Below are positions 56,250 through 64,000 of a DNA stretch of 64,000 nucleotides, one piece after another. Both the position numbers and the translations under genes were made by a program. This DNA comes from Sulfurovum xiamenensis. Lineage in GTDB: Bacteria > Campylobacterota > Campylobacteria > Campylobacterales > Sulfurovaceae. The notes under the pieces were generated by a model. The model saw only the letters and a list, made by a program, of their open reading frames with translations, ran no database searches and was not told the DNA's origin. Location of the stretch: the NCBI RefSeq assembly GCF_030347995.1, contig NZ_JAQIBC010000001.1, forward strand, positions 62,001 to 126,000. The letters are read 5' to 3'. The first letter of the stretch is position 1, and each line of letters begins with the position of its first letter.

Positions 56250-57778
56250 CTTAACACCACCTTTAACAGACCTTTATAGTAGTTGCTAGTTGGGTCTTTT
56301 TCGATTCGTTCGATATCTATTTCAATGATTTCATCAAAATGGGTATCAGACATATATTTAATGACTTCTGTAAATTTTCTATCATCTGAACTAAGTAAGG
56401 ACAACCATAACGTATCCTTCTCACTTTTTAACATGTTTACATGTACTTCAAATTGATCAAGCTCTTTAGCTAGTGTATGGTATATACCGGATTTCAGACG
56501 ATAATTTACTTTTTTATCATAAATAGAGGTAAGCATCTTTGATTTTCCATCATATGTATCTGATAATACTTTTATCTTTTCATCTAAAACCTTGATTTGG
56601 CTTTTCTTCTCGCTAAGAATTTTTTTATACTTATTCGATTCAGCTGTAAGTTCATTATTTTCAATCGTCAATGCATAAATCTTTGCATCATTTACATAAG
56701 ACCCGACCAGGTAGACCAATGGATAGGCCAAACTCAGAGTAATAGCAGCCGCGGTTGAAATAATGAATTGACCGCTTGCTCTATTCACAAAAGATGGTGC
56801 GCGCGGATACGTAGATAAATTGACTAAAGAAGACTCGTCTTCCATATAATCAAATGAACTTAAAAGCATCAAATACTGTAATTGATCTGTATACCATTCA
56901 TCACTTGATACATTATAATTAAAATTAAAATCAGATGAGTGAAGGCCTAAATAGTTCTGACTATAATCATCTAGCCCAATAATAGGACCTTTTTCACTCC
57001 CTATAAATATTTGATCTATACTATCTAACTCAAATGCTCTCTTTACATAAATAATAATATCATTAATAGTAATAAAGACTTCAGCAAAAATTTTCATAAA
57101 GGTTTGTTGATAGTCACTATTTGTTGTTTTAAGACCTTCTGATTCTAGAACACTGTAGAACTCTTTTTCATCAACCTTTTCACCGATGGATTCACAATAT
57201 TTATCATAAATTTGCTCTAATGAAAACTCTATGGATTTCGAATAGAGATATTGACCATTTTCATACACTGTCACAAATGCATCATTTTGCGTAAAATAAA
57301 CAAAACAGTGTGCTTTATTGTCTTGGAGTATCTCTTTTTTATAAAGTGGTTTATAAAGAAGTGGTGCAGGGACTATGAGATCTATATATTTCGTTTCTTC
57401 TTTTAATGGAAGATAGAGTTCATCAAGAGACTCCGGTTCAGCAACGAAGATATGATATTCCCTCTCTTCTCCTGAAGTTTCAACTTCAACTGAAGAGATC
57501 GTATATGTATTAGCCTGATCTAAGCCTAACTCTTCATACGCTTTGATATCGATGATATCTACAATATCTTCTTCTGGGATATTTCTACTTATATTTACTT
57601 TTGTAGTAATAATATCTTTATTATTCACATACGAGGTAATAAAGTTTGAAGTATTGTAGGTGAGCTTATCTAAAGGTTTAAAGACATCATTTTTAAATGC
57701 ATAACTTTTACCTGTATATGCATTAACCGTAACAACATTTTTTACAGTCGATTCTGACGATTTTTTTTTCAAAAACAT
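56246..57778 (-). CDS. PilM/PilN-like (GspL-type) assembly protein
   Basis: 510 residues, first gene of the operon. Residues 1-320 look like a poorly conserved actin-like PilM/GspL cytoplasmic domain. A helix follows (about 338-360, FIISTAAAITLSLAYPLVYLVGSYV), then a coiled coil (YALTIENNELTAESNKYKKI) and a small periplasmic domain as in PilN. The fusion-like layout matches GspL/MshI. I do not see a clean ATP-binding motif. The operon promoter should lie in the AT-rich 57779-57962 gap, but I cannot single one out. Confidence 0.62.
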   Translation of the reverse strand: MFLKKKSSESTVKNVVTVNAYTGKSYAFKNDVFKPLDKLTYNTSNFITSYVNNKDIITTKVNISRNIPEEDIVDIIDIKAYEELGLDQANTYTISSVEVETSGEEREYHIFVAEPESLDELYLPLKEETKYIDLIVPAPLLYKPLYKKEILQDNKAHCFVYFTQNDAFVTVYENGQYLYSKSIEFSLEQIYDKYCESIGEKVDEKEFYSVLESEGLKTTNSDYQQTFMKIFAEVFITINDIIIYVKRAFELDSIDQIFIGSEKGPIIGLDDYSQNYLGLHSSDFNFNYNVSSDEWYTDQLQYLMLLSSFDYMEDESSLVNLSTYPRAPSFVNRASGQFIISTAAAITLSLAYPLVYLVGSYVNDAKIYALTIENNELTAESNKYKKILSEKKSQIKVLDEKIKVLSDTYDGKSKMLTSIYDKKVNYRLKSGIYHTLAKELDQFEVHVNMLKSEKDTLWLSLLSSDDRKFTEVIKYMSDTHFDEIIEIDIERIEKDPTSNYYKGLLKVVLR

Positions 57779-57962
57779 TTTAAACTTCCTTCCTTGTTGA
57801 CCAATTATATATGTTATAATATTAAAACAATCTTACAAAATGTAAAACTTTCTAAAAATATAACTTTTTTTAATCATTGGTCTTTAATTTAACCAGAAGT
57901 GCCCCTAGATAGGCTATTTATACGGTTTATAAAAATGATTCTTTCTCTAATACATAGAAGTT

Positions 57963-58871
57963 TTAAATAATATAGCCAAACTCTTCTAAGCCATCTTTAT
58001 TTTTACTCCACCCTTTTTTAACCGCTACATGGAGGTCCAAAAATATTTTTTTACCTGAAAAAAGTTCCATCTGTTCACGTGCAAGTTTTCCTACACGTTT
58101 GATCCCTGCACCTTTTTGACCTACGATCATACCCTTTTGTGTCTCTTTTTCAACAACGATCGTTGCATAGACTTTATCGATCGTATCACTCTCGTCGATC
58201 TTTTCAATGGTGACATCGCTCTCATAAGGAATTTCATCACTGAGATTCTCAAAAATAGACTCACGGATCAATTCTTTATAGATATTCCGTATATGTTCTG
58301 TTGTAAGGATCTCAGGGTCATAAAGGAAAGGAGAGATCGGTAGATGCTTACATATCTCATCAAGCAGCTGTTTTTTACCTACTTTTTTATTGACAGAAAA
58401 AGGAATGATCGCTTCGAAACAGTCTTGATATTTCTGATATTCACTCAACTTGGCCAATATATCACCTTGCTTGACATGATCGATCTTGGTAAGCACAACA
58501 ATGTGCTTGACACCTTTGGCTTGAGTAAGTTTTAAAAACTTTTCATACTCTGTTAGCTTGTCTGTGACAGGTGCAAGGAAAATGATAAGATCACTGTCTC
58601 CCATCGCTTTGAGTGCTTCATCCAACATGAATTGATTCAATAGTCTCTCTTTTTCATGAATCCCCGGAGTATCCACAAAAATAATCTGTGCATCATCGTG
58701 CATAACAATGATATTCATACGTTTACGTGTTGCCTGCGCTTTTTTTGAAACCATGGCAAGCTTTTCGCCTACTATATGATTAAGTAATGTACTTTTTCCT
58801 GCATTGGGTCTTCCCACTACTGCAACAAAGCCAGCTTTTGTATCTATTTCCTCTTTCTCATGCTCAAACAT
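57963..58871 (-). CDS. era: GTPase Era
   Basis: A ribosome-assembly GTPase that binds the 3' end of 16S rRNA. It has 302 residues. G1 is GRPNAGKSTLLNH, G3 is DTPGIH, G4 is TKID, and the C-terminal KH domain contains VEKETQKGMIVGQKGAGIKRVG. It lies 115 bp downstream of hslU on the same strand. Confidence 0.96.
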   Translation of the reverse strand: MFEHEKEEIDTKAGFVAVVGRPNAGKSTLLNHIVGEKLAMVSKKAQATRKRMNIIVMHDDAQIIFVDTPGIHEKERLLNQFMLDEALKAMGDSDLIIFLAPVTDKLTEYEKFLKLTQAKGVKHIVVLTKIDHVKQGDILAKLSEYQKYQDCFEAIIPFSVNKKVGKKQLLDEICKHLPISPFLYDPEILTTEHIRNIYKELIRESIFENLSDEIPYESDVTIEKIDESDTIDKVYATIVVEKETQKGMIVGQKGAGIKRVGKLAREQMELFSGKKIFLDLHVAVKKGWSKNKDGLEEFGYII

Positions 58872-58986
58872 TTCATTTTCCTTTTAAGTGACTCGTGACT
58901 TGCATCTACTTCTAAAATCATCCTAGTATAGTGATTTAATAAAACTAGTGCCAATATTATCATTGGTGTTTTATTCTAATACTTAT

Positions 58987-60315
58987 TTATAATATATAAC
59001 GGGTTGCATCTTCATCTTCAACCACTTTGCTTATCTTCTCTTCTACCAATGCTTTATCCACATGAATACTTTCACCTTTGTGTTCATCCGCAGAGAAACT
59101 GATCTCTTCCAGGATTTTCTCCATTACTGTATGTAGACGTCTGGCACCTATATCTTCAGTCTTTTCATTGGCAAGCAGTGAATAGTGTGCAATGGCTCTC
59201 AATGCTTCCTCATCAAAGACCAATTCCACATCTTCGACCTTCATCAATGCCTCATACTGTTTAATCAGTGCATTTTTTGGTTCAGTCAGGATACGATACA
59301 GAGTCTCTTCATCCAGGCTGTTAAGCTCAACGCGAAGAGGGAATCGTCCCTGAAGTTCTGGCATAAGATCACTGGGTTTACTCACATGAAATGCACCTGC
59401 AGCGATGAAAAGAATATGGTCTGTATTGACCATACCCAACTTCGTATTGACAGCGGAACCTTCCACAATTGGAAGGAGATCTCTTTGTACCCCCTCTTTA
59501 CTAGGGTCTTGCCTGCTTTGTGAGTTGGAGGCTACAGCGATTTTATCTATCTCATCTAAAAATACAATACCGCCCTTCTCTACCTTTTCAAGTGCCAGAG
59601 ATTTAAGTTCTTCTTCATCAAGAAGTTTTTCACTTGCCTCAGATGCCAATATCTTTTTGGCATCTTTCACAGTGACCTCTTTCTCAGGACCTTTCTTACC
59701 CATACCGCCTAGGACCTTTACAATAGACTCCTGTACCTGTATCATCTGCGGAGGAAGTCCCTCTTCTGGCATAGTAGGATTGTTCGGTACTTCTACTTTT
59801 ATTTTTAGATGATCTAGTTCACCTTTGGTATACTTCTCCTGCATACGTGCAAAAGAGGCATCATACTCTGCTTTCTTCTGTTCACTTGCACCAGCTGGAA
59901 GGGGTGGAAGAAGTTTTTCTATGATCTTGTTTTCTATATAGTTTTCTATCTTCTCTTTGTTTTTTTCATTTTCACTCTCACGTACCAGAGTCATAGAGGT
60001 TGCAGCCAGATCACGTATCATCGACTCGACATCACGTCCAACAAATCCTACTTCAGTATATTTACTGGCTTCTACTTTGATGAATGGCAGGTTCATCATT
60101 TTTGCCAAACGTCTGGCGATCTCTGTTTTACCAACCCCTGTACTACCTATCATCAATATATTTTTAGGCGTGACATCCTGCTGCATCTCTGGAGTGAGCT
60201 GCATGCGTCTGTAACGGTTTCTCAGGGCTACTGCGATCGTCTTTTTTGCTTCATTTTGTCCTATGACATATTTATCCAGGTAAGTGACTATCTCTTTAGG
60301 TGTTAAATTATCCAC
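58987..60315 (-). CDS. hslU: ATP-dependent protease ATPase subunit HslU
   Basis: Unfoldase partner of HslV. 442 residues. MDNLTPKEIVTYLDKYVIGQ begins the AAA+ module. Walker A is IGSTGVGKTEIARRLAK and Walker B is GIVFLDEIDKIA; the pore motif GYVG-type is read as GFVGRDVES. The I-domain occupies about residues 110-230. The C-terminus ends in DATRYIL, the tail that docks in HslV. It starts 10 nt after hslV. Confidence 0.96.
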   Translation of the reverse strand: MDNLTPKEIVTYLDKYVIGQNEAKKTIAVALRNRYRRMQLTPEMQQDVTPKNILMIGSTGVGKTEIARRLAKMMNLPFIKVEASKYTEVGFVGRDVESMIRDLAATSMTLVRESENEKNKEKIENYIENKIIEKLLPPLPAGASEQKKAEYDASFARMQEKYTKGELDHLKIKVEVPNNPTMPEEGLPPQMIQVQESIVKVLGGMGKKGPEKEVTVKDAKKILASEASEKLLDEEELKSLALEKVEKGGIVFLDEIDKIAVASNSQSRQDPSKEGVQRDLLPIVEGSAVNTKLGMVNTDHILFIAAGAFHVSKPSDLMPELQGRFPLRVELNSLDEETLYRILTEPKNALIKQYEALMKVEDVELVFDEEALRAIAHYSLLANEKTEDIGARRLHTVMEKILEEISFSADEHKGESIHVDKALVEEKISKVVEDEDATRYIL

Positions 60316-60324
60316 TACACTTCC

Positions 60325-60855
60325 TTACAGTTCTAATATTTTAATATTCTTATTTGTATAGATACAAAGTTCACCTGCGACTTCAAGTGACTCTTGTACC
60401 AGTGTTCTTGGATCAAGGTCTGTGTGTTTGTCCAAGGCGCGCGCTGCAGAGATGGCATAGTTACCGCCAGATCCTATCGCTGCTATTTTTCCGTCTTCAG
60501 GTTCTACCACATCACCAGTACCCGAAAGTATAAAGATATGTTCCTGGTTCAGTACGATCATCATCGCTTCAAGCTGACGCAGATGTTTGTCTTTTCTCCA
60601 CATTTTGGAAAAACCAATGACAGACTTGAAAAGATCACCTCTTTTTTCGGCCAATATACCTTCGAACATATCAAAAAGGTTAAATGCATCTGCTGTACTT
60701 CCTGCAAAGCCCGCCAATACTTTTCCTTCATGCAGTGTACGTATCTTTGTAGCATTACCTTTGAGTACCGTATCACCAAAGGTCACTTGACCATCACCGC
60801 CTATGACTGCTTTACCATTACTTTTATACCCCAGTATCGTAGTTGCGTCAAACAT
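60325..60855 (-). CDS. hslV: ATP-dependent protease peptidase subunit HslV
   Basis: Proteasome-type peptidase of 176 residues. The N-terminus [11 protein letters not shown] carries a short MFDA leader before the catalytic Thr, as in the Helicobacter type, so autoprocessing rather than Met removal should expose the active site. [21 protein letters not shown] and [18 protein letters not shown] are family motifs. It follows rplI by 2 nt. Confidence 0.96.
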   Translation of the reverse strand: MFDATTILGYKSNGKAVIGGDGQVTFGDTVLKGNATKIRTLHEGKVLAGFAGSTADAFNLFDMFEGILAEKRGDLFKSVIGFSKMWRKDKHLRQLEAMMIVLNQEHIFILSGTGDVVEPEDGKIAAIGSGGNYAISAARALDKHTDLDPRTLVQESLEVAGELCIYTNKNIKILEL

Positions 60856-60857
60856 GA

Positions 60858-61301
60858 CTAGACACCTACCACTTCTACTTTGAGTGTCGCATGTATCGCA
60901 TGTCCCAGTTTTGCGTCTACTTCATGTGTGCCTGTTGATTTGAGTGCTTTTTTAAGATTAATATTTTTTTTGTCAAGTGCTATATTCAATTGTGCTTCTA
61001 TAGCATTTGATATATCGGCATTTCCTACTGAACCTTTGATACCCACTGGGGCCAATGGTTTTTCAATTTTAATGGTTGCTGCTTCAAGTGTTACTTTTTC
61101 AGCTTCAAGTCTGGCCAATTCCTCTTTAAGTTTTTTTGCCATCTCTTCTTGTTCGGCTTTCCAGTTTTCTACAACCTCAGGTGTAGCCAACTTTGCCAAC
61201 CCCTTGCCTATAAGGAAGTTTTGTCCATAGCCATCTTTCACTTCTTTTATTTCACCTGCTTTTCCAAGTGTTTTCACATCTTTTATCAATAGTACTTTCA
61301 T
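60858..61301 (-). CDS. rplI: Ribosomal protein bL9
   Basis: 147 residues with the L9 N-terminal domain ([35 protein letters not shown]), the long connecting helix (about residues 45-75) and the C-terminal domain. It is first in the rplI-hslV-hslU run, an order common in Campylobacterota. The promoter lies in the 138-bp divergent gap with mlaA. Confidence 0.97.
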   Translation of the reverse strand: MKVLLIKDVKTLGKAGEIKEVKDGYGQNFLIGKGLAKLATPEVVENWKAEQEEMAKKLKEELARLEAEKVTLEAATIKIEKPLAPVGIKGSVGNADISNAIEAQLNIALDKKNINLKKALKSTGTHEVDAKLGHAIHATLKVEVVGV

Positions 61302-61439
61302 TCATTTATTCCTTATTGTGCTATATAGTGTTATAATTTTAACAAACTTTTACTAGACATCGGTTAAAGAGAGACCGGGGTTTCACATAAAGTGACACTA
61401 TACGAACTATAGTTTATGAAAGATAAACAGGGATTTGTA

Positions 61440-62276
61440 ATGAAACTTTTATACTTCTTCTTTGCTATTACACTTTTTATATTTCAGGGATGTGCTACCA
61501 ATGACGCCGCTGCACATTTAAATTCTCCACAAGTTGATACGCAAATCACCTCGTCAGAAAAGTTCTCTGAAAGCATCACTGACGACCAAGAACCAGAAAC
61601 GCAAATAGAAGAGTTTGAAGAAGAATTTTCATTTGAGGAGACAAAGAGTGTCAGTGATCCATTCAGCGGGTACAACAGTGCAATGACATCATTTAATGAT
61701 CTCTTTATCACCTATCTTTTAAACCCTGTTTCAGAGGGTTATGCAGCTGTCCTGCCTGAACCTTTTCGTATAGGTATCTCTAATGCTTTTGATAACATAC
61801 AGTTTCCTGTCCGCTTTGCCAATAACCTTCTCCAACTGAAATTTAAAAATAGTTCCGATGAACTCCAAAGATTTCTGGTCAACTCGACCATAGGTTTGGG
61901 AGGATTGATGGATCCTGCAAAAGAATATATGCATATTCCTGCGCATAAGGAAGATTTTGGACAAACTTTAGGCCACTACGGGGTAGGTTCTGGTTTTCAT
62001 ATTGTCTTACCGTTCATCGGACCGTCCAATATAAGAGATGTGGTTGGGCTTACCGCAGATGCTTATGCCTCACCTCTTGTCTACACAGAAGGCCTCGAAG
62101 AGTATAAAATACCAGACCACCCGGACCACTCGATCGCTATTCTCTCAGGAGAAATGATCAATAAAACCTCTCTACACCTGGGAGAGTATGAAAGTCTTAA
62201 AGAAGATGCGATACAATTCTATCAATTTTTACGGGACACGTATGAACAGAAGCGTGATTCTGACATCGCTGAGTAA
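61440..62276 (+). CDS. mlaA: MlaA/VacJ family outer-membrane lipoprotein
   Basis: Removes misplaced phospholipids from the outer leaflet of the outer membrane. 278 residues, with signal peptide and lipobox FQGC (Cys20). An acidic spacer follows, then the MlaA core DPFSGYNSAMTSFND, FRIGISNAFDNIQFPVRFANNLLQ, FGQTLGHYGVGSGFHIVLPFIGPSNIRDVVG. AGGGATT precedes the ATG at 61440, which I prefer to the ATG 24 nt earlier. The neighbours mlaC and an RND exporter suggest the Campylobacter-type arrangement of this pathway. Confidence 0.92.
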   Translation: MKLLYFFFAITLFIFQGCATNDAAAHLNSPQVDTQITSSEKFSESITDDQEPETQIEEFEEEFSFEETKSVSDPFSGYNSAMTSFNDLFITYLLNPVSEGYAAVLPEPFRIGISNAFDNIQFPVRFANNLLQLKFKNSSDELQRFLVNSTIGLGGLMDPAKEYMHIPAHKEDFGQTLGHYGVGSGFHIVLPFIGPSNIRDVVGLTADAYASPLVYTEGLEEYKIPDHPDHSIAILSGEMINKTSLHLGEYESLKEDAIQFYQFLRDTYEQKRDSDIAE

Positions 62277-62295
62277 CTAAAGACAGGAGAAACAT

Positions 62296-62859
62296 ATGGT
62301 AAAAAAACTGATGCTGATATTGCTTCTATCTGTCGTATCACTCTATGCTATAGAAGAGAAAGATATCAAACACGTAATGGATACTAAAGTAAATAAGGTC
62401 CTGACCATACTAAAAGACAACACATTATCCCAACACCAAAAAGAACAAAAGTGTATTGCTGTGATCGATGATGTCTTTGACTACGATATCATGGCACAGA
62501 TCAGTCTGGGAAAGAGATGGAGATCTCTTACAAAAAGTGAAAAAACACTCTTTTCAAAACGTTTTGAAAAAAAACTGAAACTTTCCTATCTCGATAAATT
62601 AAGACTCTATAACAATGAAAAAGTGATCCTCAAAGAGGTACAAAAAGTCAAGCCCACCAGGAGTACATTAGAGACTCTCATTATAGGACGTGACGACACT
62701 TATAAAGTTATTTATATGTTTTATAAGAAAAGGAACACTAACCATTGGTATATCTATGATGTCAATCTGGTCGGTGTAAGTATCCTGCAAACCTATAGAA
62801 AACAGTTTTCTGAATTTCTACAAACAAAAACAGTCCAAGAGCTTATAGAATCACTTTAA
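62296..62859 (+). CDS. mlaC: MlaC/Ttg2D family periplasmic phospholipid carrier
   Basis: 187 residues with a signal peptide (KKLMLILLLSVVSLYA). The MlaC pattern is visible: VFDYDIMAQISLGKRWRSLTKSEKTLFSKRFEK, followed by strands ending WYIYDVNLVGVSILQTYRKQF. It should carry phospholipids between the MlaA complex and an inner-membrane system. It starts 19 nt after mlaA, with CAGGAG upstream. Confidence 0.92.
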   Translation: MVKKLMLILLLSVVSLYAIEEKDIKHVMDTKVNKVLTILKDNTLSQHQKEQKCIAVIDDVFDYDIMAQISLGKRWRSLTKSEKTLFSKRFEKKLKLSYLDKLRLYNNEKVILKEVQKVKPTRSTLETLIIGRDDTYKVIYMFYKKRNTNHWYIYDVNLVGVSILQTYRKQFSEFLQTKTVQELIESL

Positions 62860-62901
62860 GTGATCCTCTATAAAAAACTTCTCATAATACAAAGATGACC
62901 T

Positions 62902-64000
62902 ATGCTGCATAAACTATATCAGAAAGTGATATTAAAATATCCATTATCTATTTTGATCTTACTCATCAGCAGCATATTCATTTTTAGTATGAATATTACA
63001 AAACTGGAGATTGATGCTTCCGCAGAAACACTGCTTCTTCATGATGACAAAGACCTGGAGTTTTCCAGAACAATAGCAAAACGATTCAAAACCGATGATG
63101 TACTTATACTTGCCTATAAACCAAAACAGGGTCTACTTTCAGAACAAAGTCTGGAAACGTTGACACACCTGAGTACTGACCTGGAAAAACTGCCTGGTGT
63201 TAAGTCTGTAGATTCACTGATCAATGTACCTCTGTTTTTTTCACCTATAAGAGAGATAGATGACCTCATCAGTGAGACAAGAACACTAAAAAGTGCTGAT
63301 GTCAATCTATCCCAGGTTAAACAAGAGTTTTTAACCAGTCCTCTCTATAAAGACTTCCTTGTCAACAAAGATTTCACGATATCTTCCATCATCATCCATT
63401 TACATCAAGACCCGGAATATTTTGCACTATTGGAAGAACGAAACCGTTTACGTGACAAACAAGCAGTCAACTCTTTGACAAAAGAGGAAAAACAAGCGCT
63501 TCATGATGTAAGAATCGCCTTTAAAGAACACAGGGACAAGCAACGTATATTTGATGAGAACAACATTAAAGAGATTCGTGCACTTATAACCAAATACCAG
63601 AATAATGCGTTGTTTTTTCTAGGCGGGGCACAAATGATCTCCAACGATATTGTTGGATTTGTCAAAAATGATCTACTCATTTACGGAAGTACCTTGATCC
63701 TCCTTATTATCCTCGTTTTAGGTTTTGTATTTAGGCAACCAAGATGGATAATACTTCCTATTCTTATCTGTACACTGTCCGTCATTACCATCACCAGTAG
63801 CTTAGGCTTTTTTAATTGGGAGATCACTGTCATCTCTTCAAATTTTATTGCCTTACAACTGATCATCACCATTTCGATCGTTTTACATCTTATTGTAAGA
63901 TATGAGGAACTTTTAGCACTCTATCCGCGTGCATCCTCCAAAAGATTGATCCTATACACCATGCTTACCAAAGCAACACCCACCTTCTTTGCCATACTTA
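62902..64000 (+). CDS. RND/MMPL-type lipid exporter (3' end outside window)
   Basis: The first 366 residues of a large inner-membrane RND protein. A first helix (PLSILILLISSIFIFSMNITKL) is followed by a periplasmic domain starting DASAETLLLHDDKDLEF, typical of the MMPL/HpnN-like group. Helices begin again near residue 260 (LLIYGSTLILLIILVLGFVF). It comes 42 bp after mlaC and probably takes the place of MlaFEDB for lipid movement, which is inference. The start is ATG at 62902 with a weak AAAGATG site. The frame is open to the window end. Confidence 0.85.
   Translation, partial: MLHKLYQKVILKYPLSILILLISSIFIFSMNITKLEIDASAETLLLHDDKDLEFSRTIAKRFKTDDVLILAYKPKQGLLSEQSLETLTHLSTDLEKLPGVKSVDSLINVPLFFSPIREIDDLISETRTLKSADVNLSQVKQEFLTSPLYKDFLVNKDFTISSIIIHLHQDPEYFALLEERNRLRDKQAVNSLTKEEKQALHDVRIAFKEHRDKQRIFDENNIKEIRALITKYQNNALFFLGGAQMISNDIVGFVKNDLLIYGSTLILLIILVLGFVFRQPRWIILPILICTLSVITITSSLGFFNWEITVISSNFIALQLIITISIVLHLIVRYEELLALYPRASSKRLILYTMLTKATPTFFAIL

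Overview
The window looks like a chromosomal segment of a Campylobacterota (epsilonproteobacterial) organism, most plausibly a free-living sulfur- or hydrogen-oxidising type related to Sulfurovum or Sulfurimonas. The base composition is moderately AT-rich. The signs are an HslV with a short MF-x-A propeptide, a competence/MSHA-like secretion operon in the same order as the Campylobacter cts genes, an MlaA-MlaC-RND cluster and strong AAGGA-type ribosome sites. The genus is an inference. Nothing in the window is rRNA, CRISPR or an intact transposase.

Layout. (1) 1-4549, minus: nucleotide-sugar operon gmd-gmm-manC-galU-galE, with gene ends touching or overlapping. (2) 4550-6441: an AT-rich accessory patch next to tRNA-Asn. 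It carries a broken ORF6N phage-type gene fused to an unknown C-terminal piece, followed by a coupled lipoprotein. A 21-nt direct repeat flanks it. (3) 6593-14018, minus: radical SAM, HD-dGTPase, hemE, YqhA family, asd, gyrA. (4) 14188-15005, plus: exbB-exbD, followed by a 276-bp long imperfect palindrome. (5) 15466-24413: thioredoxin-like protein, selO, yebC, two tandem tiny secreted peptides, an ABC-F ATPase, arsC-like, ppk2, rmuC, lolA. (6) 24614-31979: secA, a LolC/E permease, an AsmA-like giant and mltG. (7) 31981-46514: a nitrogen-assimilation block with a PP2C/kinase fusion, narK, siroheme synthase, nirA, nitrate reductase, two stripped-down NtrC/NtrB-like regulators and two amt-glnK cassettes. 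(8) 46551-48917: YigZ family, hemH, kdsB. (9) 48960-57778, minus: an eight-gene type II secretion/competence operon. (10) 57963-64000: era, hslU, hslV, rplI, then mlaA, mlaC and the start of an RND exporter.

The most interesting part is the nitrogen block. A 17-bp palindrome (TGATTAA-N3-TTAATCA) stands before both amt genes, and degenerate copies stand before narK and before the siroheme-nirA-nitrate reductase operon. In three of the four cases the centre lies 42-44 bp from a sigma70-like -10 box. Beside these genes is an NtrC relative that lacks the receiver domain and the GAFTGA loop, overlapping an NtrB relative that lacks the phosphorylatable histidine region. I infer a sigma54-independent nitrogen regulon controlled by a rebuilt Ntr pair. 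Other items worth checking are the tandem secreted peptides at 19049-19342, the long palindrome at 15102-15377, and a 76-nt stem at 33741-33816 whose arm differences would all be G-U pairs in a plus-strand RNA.
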